Source: JAWKIW01 sp046331175 (GTDB lineage: Bacteria; Actinomycetota; Acidimicrobiia; Acidimicrobiales; Acidimicrobilacustridaceae). From it: DNA of 64,000 nucleotides. Shown here piece by piece: positions 26,774-33,572 of the stretch. Made by a program: the position numbers and the translations under genes. Location of the stretch: positions 124,001-188,000 of the forward strand of contig JAXLRI010000006.1 of the NCBI GenBank assembly GCA_046331175.1, in the 5' to 3' direction. The notes beneath the pieces were generated by a model. It saw only the letters and a list, made by a program, of their open reading frames with translations, had not been told where the DNA came from and made no database searches. How positions within the stretch are numbered: the stretch's first letter is position 1; each line of letters opens with the position of its first letter.

Positions 26774-26797
26774 CGCCCCCGACGACCGGAGATCGAG

Positions 26798-27145
26798 ATG
26801 GCGCTTCCCCTGAGCATCGACCTGGTGCCCGCCGACGACGAGCACGACGCCCCGATCCTCCGCAGCTCGGACTGGACCGAGCACGCGGTGTGCAAGGGCA
26901 AGACCCATCTGTTCTTCGGCCTCCCCGGCGAGCGGCCCGAACGCCGGGCCCGCCGCGAGGGGCTGGCCCGCAAGTACTGCGCCGCCTGCCCGGTGATGCT
27001 CGCCTGCCGGGGCGAGGCCCGCCAGAACCGTGAGAACGGCTTCTGGGGTGGCGAGTCCGAGGAGGAGCGGGCCGCCGCCGGCTTCCCGCCCCGGTCGATC
27101 AGCCGCCGCGGCGTCCTCGCCGCCGCCCGCCAGGCTGCGTCCTGA
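26798..27145 (+). CDS. WhiB family iron-sulfur transcriptional regulator
   Basis: This 115-residue actinobacterial regulator has four cluster Cys: C32, C61, C64 and C70 (C..CxxCx5C). The turn motif GFWGG at 81-85 and a basic C-terminal segment (SISRRGVLAAARQ) follow. WhiB proteins bind the primary sigma factor and respond to oxygen, NO or redox stress through a 4Fe-4S cluster. The N-terminus is acidic. GGAG precedes the ATG. The gene converges on a photolyase gene only four bases away, leaving no room for a terminator between them. Confidence 0.93.
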   Translation: MALPLSIDLVPADDEHDAPILRSSDWTEHAVCKGKTHLFFGLPGERPERRARREGLARKYCAACPVMLACRGEARQNRENGFWGGESEEERAAAGFPPRSISRRGVLAAARQAAS

Positions 27146-27149
27146 CGGG

Positions 27150-28598
27150 TCAGGCCTCGACGTCGGTGTCGCCGGGCTCACCGGCGTCGTCGGCCTCGTC
27201 GCCCTGGTCGGGCTCGCCGGCTGCCCGGGCGGCGTTCTCGGCCGCCCCGTAGGCCGCCAGGGCCCGGGCCCGGGCCTCGTCGTGGTCGACGATGGGGGCC
27301 GGGTAGTCCTCGCCGAGCGTGATCCCGGCCTCGGCCAGCTCGAGGGGCCCGGCCTCCCACGGTGCGTGGATGGCCTCACCGGACAGCTTGGCCACCTCCG
27401 GCACCCACTCGCGGATGAAGGCGCCGTCGGGATCGAACTTGCGGCTCTGGGTCACGGGGTTGAACACCCGGAAGTACGGCGCGGCGTCGGGTCCCGTGCC
27501 GGCCACCCACTGCCAGTTCCCGACGTTCTGCGGGACGTCGAAGTCGACGAGCAGGTGGCGGAAGTGCCGCTCGCCGATGCGCCAGTCGACGAGCAGGTCC
27601 TTCACCAGGAACGACCCGACGATCATCCGCACCCGGTTGTGCATCCAACCGGTCTGGCGCAGCTGGCGCATGCCGGCGTCGACGATGGGGTAGCCGGTGA
27701 AGCCGCCCTTCCAGGCGGCGATGTCGGCCGGGTCGTTGCGCCACCGGATACCACCGAGGCGCGGGTTGATCTCGCGCGTCGCCATGTCGGGCAGCTCGGT
27801 GAGGAGGTGGGCATACCAGTCGCGCCACGCCAGCTGGCGGACGAAGGCCCGGCGGGCCTCGGTGGCCTCCCCGACGGCCTCGACCACCTTGCGGGCCGAG
27901 AGGGTGCCGAAGCGGAGGTCGGCCGACAGGAGCGAGGTGGCCTTGCGGTCGGGGCGGTCGCGGTCGGTGTCGTACCGGTCGACCTTGGCCAGGAAGTCCT
28001 CGAGGCGCAGCCGCGCCTCGTTCGGACCCTCGAACAGCGGAGGCGGCTCGTCGAGGCGGGGGACGAACTCGCCGGGATCGTCGAGCACGACGGCGTCGCC
28101 GGGCTCGGGCCAGGCATCCCACTCGGTGTCCTTCCACGCCTTGTAGAAGGGCGTGAACACGCGGGACACCGCGCCCTTCTTGGTGGTGACCGAACCGGGG
28201 GGCAGCACCAGCGAGCCGTACCAGGTGGACACCGGCACCTCGAGGGCCTCGGTGACCTTGCGGTCGCGGGCCACCGCGAAGGGCGAGACGTCGGCGTTCC
28301 AGTAGGCGCCGCCCACCCCGAACACCCGGGCCGCCTCGGGCACCAGCTCGACCGGGTCGCCGAAGCGGACGAGCAGGCGGCCCCCCACCCGTTCGGCCAG
28401 CTCGTAGTCGAGGGCCTGCAGGTTGGCGATCAGCTGGCGACGGCGATACGGGCCGACGGCCTCGATGAGCCGACGGTCGATGACGTACAGGGGCACGACG
28501 TAGCGACGCTCGCTGGTGGCAGCGGCCCAGGCCGGGTTGTCGTCCAACCGCAGGTCACGGCGGAACCACACCAGCCCGATCTCGTCGGACGACGTCAT
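27150..28598 (-). CDS. phrB: Class I (CPD) deoxyribodipyrimidine photolyase
   Basis: This flavoenzyme (482 aa) uses blue light to split UV-induced pyrimidine dimers. The N-terminal antenna domain starts WFRRDLRLDDNPAW. The FAD domain contains FVRQLAWRDWYAHLL, TGYPIVDAGMRQLRQTGWMHNR and DFDVPQNVGNWQWVAGTG, which supply the dimer-binding and electron-transfer Trp. The C-terminus has an acidic tail of about 35 residues. Placement beside a CarH-like regulator and a WhiB protein fits light control, though it is transcribed toward them from its own start. Confidence 0.95.
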   Translation of the reverse strand: MTSSDEIGLVWFRRDLRLDDNPAWAAATSERRYVVPLYVIDRRLIEAVGPYRRRQLIANLQALDYELAERVGGRLLVRFGDPVELVPEAARVFGVGGAYWNADVSPFAVARDRKVTEALEVPVSTWYGSLVLPPGSVTTKKGAVSRVFTPFYKAWKDTEWDAWPEPGDAVVLDDPGEFVPRLDEPPPLFEGPNEARLRLEDFLAKVDRYDTDRDRPDRKATSLLSADLRFGTLSARKVVEAVGEATEARRAFVRQLAWRDWYAHLLTELPDMATREINPRLGGIRWRNDPADIAAWKGGFTGYPIVDAGMRQLRQTGWMHNRVRMIVGSFLVKDLLVDWRIGERHFRHLLVDFDVPQNVGNWQWVAGTGPDAAPYFRVFNPVTQSRKFDPDGAFIREWVPEVAKLSGEAIHAPWEAGPLELAEAGITLGEDYPAPIVDHDEARARALAAYGAAENAARAAGEPDQGDEADDAGEPGDTDVEA

Positions 28599-28619
28599 GG
28601 GCGGCAGCGTACGCGCTCG

Positions 28620-29645
28620 TCAGGCCAGTGGCCGACCGAAGGGCAGGGTCTCCTGCCACGTCCGCAGGAACGCCTCGGCCCGGGCGCAGGCGCCGAGCAG
28701 CGGGCCGTCGGCGGCGGAGGCCACGTCGTCGAGCACCGCGGCGACGGCGGCGTCGACCACGGCGACGGCGGCGTCGAGGTCGCCGGGCACGGTGTGGCCG
28801 GCCGGCGGCCACGCGGCCAGCGACGGTCCGGCGGTGCTCACGAAGTCGGGCAGGACGGTGCGACCGGCGGCTCGCAGGACGGCGAGGGCCTTGGCGGTGA
28901 GGGGGACGGGTCCCGTCGGGACGATGGTCGCCGCCGCCACCCGACCGGCGTTGGTGTGGTCGATCACGCCGGCCTTGGAACCGGCCAGCAGGAGGTCGAC
29001 CTCGGCGGCGAGGGCGGCCCACGCCGGGCCGGGGTCGGCCGTCAGCACGGCGGCGAAGCCCGGGCCGTGCTCGCCCCAGGCGGCGGCCACCTCGACGGCG
29101 GAGAACCCCTCGGGTCGGGTCGCCGCGCCCTGGGCGCCGGCCACGGTGACGACGCGCGCCCCGCGTCGCTCGAGCTCGGCCACCAGCGCGGGGCCGTTCC
29201 CGTCGAACCCCTCGATGGCCACGGTGCGCCCCTCGAGGTCACCGGCCCAGGCGGCGCTGGCCGCCACCGAGCGGGCCAACAGGACGTCGGCGGCGTCGCG
29301 GGCGACGGCGGGTCGCGGGTCGACCCCGCGCCACGCCTCGACGGCGGCGGGCGGCACCCCCTTGCCGGCATCGAGCACGAGCGAGCCGTCGGCCACCCGG
29401 GGCGACAGCTCGTCGACCGCCGCGGCGAGCGCCGCCTCGACGTCGTCCCGTGCGTTGATCCCTGCGCTGGCGCCGCCCCGCTGCTGCTCGAACACGGCGA
29501 ACCGGTAGGTGACCGACCGCGCCAGCCAGGTGGCGCCGTCGACGAGGACCTTGGGGGCGAGTCGCACGATCCCGGCCGCCGGGACGCCGTCGCCGAGGTC
29601 GAGCACCACGAACCCGTCGGTGGACGCGAGCCGTTGGACCGTCAT
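28620..29645 (-). CDS. Degenerate Glu/Leu/Phe/Val dehydrogenase-like protein
   Basis: The protein (341 aa) aligns by eye with amino-acid dehydrogenases. An N-terminal region reads WLARSVTYRFAVFEQQRGG, a Rossmann segment reads DLEGRTVAIEGFDGNG, and the C-terminal part reads VIDHTNAGRV and LPDFVSTAG. At the glycine-rich substrate loop, where active enzymes have GGGKGG with a substrate-binding Lys, this protein has GGASAG. That suggests loss of the normal reaction or a changed substrate. The ATG MTVQRLAS is preferred to an earlier in-frame GTG/ATG lacking context. Its stop lies 21 bases before the photolyase start, so the two may be co-transcribed. Confidence 0.7.
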   Translation of the reverse strand: MTVQRLASTDGFVVLDLGDGVPAAGIVRLAPKVLVDGATWLARSVTYRFAVFEQQRGGASAGINARDDVEAALAAAVDELSPRVADGSLVLDAGKGVPPAAVEAWRGVDPRPAVARDAADVLLARSVAASAAWAGDLEGRTVAIEGFDGNGPALVAELERRGARVVTVAGAQGAATRPEGFSAVEVAAAWGEHGPGFAAVLTADPGPAWAALAAEVDLLLAGSKAGVIDHTNAGRVAAATIVPTGPVPLTAKALAVLRAAGRTVLPDFVSTAGPSLAAWPPAGHTVPGDLDAAVAVVDAAVAAVLDDVASAADGPLLGACARAEAFLRTWQETLPFGRPLA

Positions 29646-29724
29646 CGGCGCACTCTCCCATCCGCCACGGGGGGCCGCCAAGCGCACGTGCCGGCTGGGA
29701 GCCGCCGGAGCGTCGGGCTCCTCG

Positions 29725-31470
29725 TCACACCGGTGGGGCGCCCAGCTCCCGAGGCGGCGCCGCCGCCAGCGCCGGCGACCCGTGGGTGGAGACCACCACC
29801 CGGTCGCGACCGGCGGCCTTGGCCGCCAGCAGCGCGGTGTCCGCCAAGGCGACGACGCGGTCGAAGGTGTCCGCCTGGGCGGATGCCGCGACGCCGAAGC
29901 TCACGGTGAAGGGTGGCACCGCCTCGTCGGCGAGGTTGCGGGCGAGTGACGAGCGGATGCGCTCGAGGACCCGGACGGCCTCGTCGATGCGAAGCTCGGG
30001 GAGCACCAGCACGAACTCCTCGCCGCCGTAGCGGCAGGCCAGGTCGTCGGGCCTGATGCTGTCGCGCACCGAGCGGCTGAACAGCCGCAGCGCGCGATCG
30101 CCGATCTCGTGGCCGTGGGTGTCGTTGAGCTCCTTGAAGCGATCGAGGTCGCCGTAGGCGACGACGTAGCGCCCGCCGTCGAGGACCAGGCGGCGCACCG
30201 TCGCCTCGAGGCTGCGCCGGTTGAGCATGCCCGTCAGCGGATCGCTGCTGGCCTGGTTCTGCGCCTCGTCGAACAGGCGCAGCATGCCGATGCGGTCGCC
30301 CGCCCGCCGGGCGATGAGCTCCATCTCCATGCGGGCCTCGTCGGCAGGGAGCCCGTCGGCGAAGGTGGCGTGCACCACGCCGAGCGACTTGCCGGTGATG
30401 CTCACCGGCTGGCACACCGCCGCGATCGGCGCACCGCCCCGGTCGCGCAGGAAGGGGCAGGCGTCGAGATCGGTGCTCGATCCGAAGGCCAGCTGGTCGC
30501 CACGGCGCGCGGCCGGACAGTCGTTGGGCGAGACGACCGCGCACCCCGGACCACGCCGGTCGGGGTCGGTGCTCACCACCTGCCGCAGGTGCGCGCTGGT
30601 GGTGTCGGCCACCAGCAGCTCGGCCGGGTTCCCGCCGAGCGCCTCGTGGAGGGCTTGTCCGACGAGGCCGTAGGCCGACTCCTCCGTCGAGGCCATCTCC
30701 AAGGCGCGGTAGAGCCGCGCCTCGAGCTCGTTGCGCCGGCTCTCCTGGGCCCGCTCGGCGGCTTCGCGGGTGCGACGCTCCTCGGTGGCCCGGGCGCTGC
30801 GCCAGGAGACGCCCGCGATCACCAGCGACACGACCATCACCGCGGCGTAGGCGATGAGGACGTCGCGTCGGCCGGTGTCGGCATCGGCCCGGGCCGCCTC
30901 GGTCTCGGCCACGACCGCCGGCGAGTAGTAGGTGGACTCGAGCTGGCGGACGGTGTCGGTCATCCGCCGCTGGGTCTGGCGGAGCTCTTCGAAGGTGGGA
31001 TCGGCGAACAGCTCCCCGGGGTCCTTGCCGTTCATCAGACCGGTGATGATGCCGAGGCCGACGGGACCGGCCAGGTCGCGCTGGCTGGCCTGGTCGGCCT
31101 CGAACCGGGCCCACTGCTCGCGCTCGCCGGGCAGGTCGAGCGACAGCTCCTTGAACCGGCGCCACGCCTCGTCGGTGATGCTCAGCTGGCGGCGCGTGTC
31201 CTCGAGCGCGACGACGCGCGCCGCCGGGTCGGCCTGCATGAGGATGCTGTTGAACTTCCACGTGGTGAGCTCGAGGCTCTGGTCGATGCGCCGCAGCTCG
31301 TCCGAGGCCGGCTGCACCCGGTTGGCGAGCGCGTCCACGTGGCCCCGGACCTGGGACAGGTGCACGAGCGAGACGGCCAGCACGGCGATCCCGCTGACCA
31401 CGAGGACGACCGTCACCAGGCCCACCTTCACGTGGGGCCGCATCTCGCGGAACCAGCGCACCAGCCGCAC
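29725..31470 (-). CDS. Membrane GAF-GGDEF diguanylate cyclase
   Basis: The protein (581 aa) should make cyclic di-GMP. A helix at about 15-37 and another at about 208-225 bracket an extracytoplasmic four-helix-type sensor. A GAF-like domain (about 260-400) carries a cysteine group, GPGC, NDCPA and DACPF, that might bind metal or sense redox. The GGDEF domain (about 415-570) has the active motif GGEEF and an inhibitory RPDD site five residues before it, so product inhibition is likely. The start is a GTG; an ATG ten codons in is possible. The gene is divergent from the response regulator at 31686. Confidence 0.92.
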   Translation of the reverse strand: MRLVRWFREMRPHVKVGLVTVVLVVSGIAVLAVSLVHLSQVRGHVDALANRVQPASDELRRIDQSLELTTWKFNSILMQADPAARVVALEDTRRQLSITDEAWRRFKELSLDLPGEREQWARFEADQASQRDLAGPVGLGIITGLMNGKDPGELFADPTFEELRQTQRRMTDTVRQLESTYYSPAVVAETEAARADADTGRRDVLIAYAAVMVVSLVIAGVSWRSARATEERRTREAAERAQESRRNELEARLYRALEMASTEESAYGLVGQALHEALGGNPAELLVADTTSAHLRQVVSTDPDRRGPGCAVVSPNDCPAARRGDQLAFGSSTDLDACPFLRDRGGAPIAAVCQPVSITGKSLGVVHATFADGLPADEARMEMELIARRAGDRIGMLRLFDEAQNQASSDPLTGMLNRRSLEATVRRLVLDGGRYVVAYGDLDRFKELNDTHGHEIGDRALRLFSRSVRDSIRPDDLACRYGGEEFVLVLPELRIDEAVRVLERIRSSLARNLADEAVPPFTVSFGVAASAQADTFDRVVALADTALLAAKAAGRDRVVVSTHGSPALAAAPPRELGAPPV

Positions 31471-31685
31471 CGAACCTGTCTACTCGCTGACCTCGACGCG
31501 AGGCGGTCGAGCTGCGCCTCGGTCGCCGGCGGCACACCGGCGACCGCACGATCCAGATGCCCTGCCGGGCCGGTTCGCGACCGGTGGGTCCATGGTGCGA
31601 CCAGCACCGCTAGGCTCGCCGACGTCGCCGGCGGTCGGGTCGTGTCCGGCGCGCGGAGCGTGGAGGCCGAGATGGGGAAGAGGCG

Positions 31686-32399
31686 GTGACCACCGGCCCG
31701 GAGCAGTCGAGCAAGGTCCTCATCGTCGAGGACGCTCCGGAGTTCGTCGAGATGCTCGTGCCCCTGCTGGAGCGGGAGGGCTACGCCACCGCGACGGCCG
31801 GAGACGGTGAGCTCGCCCTCCAGGAGGCGCGGCGCTTCGAGCCCGACGTGGTCGTGCTCGACCTCACCCTCCCCCGCCTCGACGGCGTCGAGGTCTGCCG
31901 CCAGCTGCGCCGCTTCAGCGACGCCTACGTCATCATGCTGACGTCGCGGGCTGACGAGGTCGACCGGGTCGTCGGGCTCGAGGTGGGCGCCGACGACTAC
32001 CTCACCAAGCCGTTCTCGCCACGCGAGCTGGTCGCCCGCATCCGCGCCATGCTGCGCCGGCCGCGCGGCGGCGAGGCAGCGGCCAGCACCGAGGAGTCCA
32101 CCCGCCGCTTCGGCGACCTCGAGGTGGACCCCCTGGGTCGCACGGTGCAGCTCGGCGACGACGAGATCACCCTCACCCGGATCGAGTTCGACCTGCTGGA
32201 GGCGCTCTCGGCCAAGCCGGCCATGGTCTTCTCGCGCGCCATGCTGCGCGAGCTGGTGTGGGGATCCGACTGGTACGGCGACGACCACGTGGTCGACGTC
32301 CACATCGCGAACCTCCGCAAGAAGATCGACATCGGCGCCGAGCGCTCCCACATCCGCACCGTCCGTGGCGTCGGGTACCGCATGGAGTCACCGGGCTGA
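31686..32399 (+). CDS. OmpR/PhoB-type response regulator
   Basis: The protein (237 aa) has a receiver domain (about 10-125) with acidic pocket E15/D16, phospho-acceptor D59, T86 and K108, and a winged-helix DNA-binding domain (about 140-235) ending HIRTVRGVGYRME. All catalytic receiver residues are present, so it should be phosphorylated. GAGG lies just before the GTG start. The gene stands alone, convergent with the GAF-HisKA gene at 32487, which lacks an ATPase domain; its kinase may be the hybrid kinase at 33573 or one elsewhere. Confidence 0.93.
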   Translation: MTTGPEQSSKVLIVEDAPEFVEMLVPLLEREGYATATAGDGELALQEARRFEPDVVVLDLTLPRLDGVEVCRQLRRFSDAYVIMLTSRADEVDRVVGLEVGADDYLTKPFSPRELVARIRAMLRRPRGGEAAASTEESTRRFGDLEVDPLGRTVQLGDDEITLTRIEFDLLEALSAKPAMVFSRAMLRELVWGSDWYGDDHVVDVHIANLRKKIDIGAERSHIRTVRGVGYRMESPG

Positions 32400-32486
32400 C
32401 CGACCGGCGACGTCGGCTCGATCGATGCGACCGACCGACGTCGCCCGGCCCTGCCCCCACCCGGTGCGCCGCGGGTGGTCCTCGTC

Positions 32487-33464
32487 TCAGCGCAGCGAGG
32501 GCGTCGGTCGGCCGGCAGCCGCGGGACCGGGATCGGGCCCGACGTCCCGGAAGGCGTCCAGCCCGTCGGCGTCGGTCGGCTCCGGCGGCTCGACCGCATC
32601 GTCGGCTCCGGCCTCGGTGGTCGCGGCCACAGGGAGCCCGCCCCGCAGGCCGGCCTCGAGGACCCCGTGCAGCTCGCGGGCCGAGCGCAGCGCGACCTCG
32701 AGCAGCTCGCGACGCTCGGGATCGTCCTCGCCTGCGACCAGCAGCTCGAGCGGGCCGAGCACCCCCGACAACGGCGTGCGGATGCGGTGGGCGATGGCCG
32801 CCGGATCCACCGCGTGGCCGCGGCCGCCCCCGAGCCAGGACGCCGGCACCGACGGCGGCTCGACGGTGGCCGGCCCCTCGCCGGCGGGGGGAGCCGCAGA
32901 GCGGGCGCACCGCCGGTGCACAGCACCGAGCTGGGTGGCCACCTGCTCGAGGAGCTCGAGGAGCTCGAGGTCGACCGGGCGCTCGTCGCGGCAGAAGGCC
33001 GCCGCCACACCGACCACGGACCCGTGGCTCCACACCGGGACGGCGAACGCGGTCCGGATGCCGAGGTCGCCGTCGCCGCGACCGGCGAGCCAGTGGTCGC
33101 GGCCGCGCAGGCCGACCAGCCAGACCGGGGCGCGGCTCGCATCGACGCGACCGGGCAGCGTCCCGAAGCCCACGGGCACGCCCCGCTGCACGGCGGCGGG
33201 GAGCCCCGGGGGCGCCGACGCCCCGAGGTACCACGCACCGATCGGCATGAGGGCGCCGTCCCGATCGCGGAACCAGCACGTCGCCGCATCGGCGTCGACG
33301 TAGCGACCGAGCAGGGCGACGACCTCGTCGGCGGCGGTCTGCACGTCGTCGGCCTCGTTGGCCGCCACCGCCACGCGACCGAGCAGCCCCAGCGACCGGT
33401 CGGCCGCGGGCGCGCCGACGACCGGCGTCACGCGGTCGTCGTCGTGCACTGCGCCGTCGGTCAT
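32487..33464 (-). CDS. GAF-HisKA-like protein without an ATPase domain
   Basis: The protein has 325 aa. Residues about 25-180 are a GAF-like sensor. Residues about 220-265 resemble a histidine-kinase dimerisation helix with AHRIRTPLSGVLGPLELL, where H226 sits at the phospho-acceptor position. No HATPase motifs follow; the last 55 residues are acidic, Pro/Asp-rich and end in PTPSLR. It may be a phosphotransfer or scaffold partner, or a truncated kinase. It lies between an OmpR regulator and a hybrid kinase. The ATG start has no overlap with neighbours. Confidence 0.75.
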   Translation of the reverse strand: MTDGAVHDDDRVTPVVGAPAADRSLGLLGRVAVAANEADDVQTAADEVVALLGRYVDADAATCWFRDRDGALMPIGAWYLGASAPPGLPAAVQRGVPVGFGTLPGRVDASRAPVWLVGLRGRDHWLAGRGDGDLGIRTAFAVPVWSHGSVVGVAAAFCRDERPVDLELLELLEQVATQLGAVHRRCARSAAPPAGEGPATVEPPSVPASWLGGGRGHAVDPAAIAHRIRTPLSGVLGPLELLVAGEDDPERRELLEVALRSARELHGVLEAGLRGGLPVAATTEAGADDAVEPPEPTDADGLDAFRDVGPDPGPAAAGRPTPSLR

Positions 33465-33572
33465 CGAGGGTCCTCCGACGGCAAGCGAACCACCGCCACC
33501 GGACCGGTGTCGACGGATGGCCCTGATCTTGAGCGCATCTTGATCACCCGCTGACGAACCGTGGACCGTCGG

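Larger units (their letters stand above)
26332..26797. other. Intergenic region between the B12 regulator and the WhiB gene
   Basis: This 466-base gap contains a 15-bp minisatellite (26372-26531), about 210 bases of plain GC-rich sequence, and a strikingly AT-rich promoter-like patch at 26741-26773. No gene is supported; frames across the repeat encode only low-complexity five-residue repeats. Confidence 0.6.
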
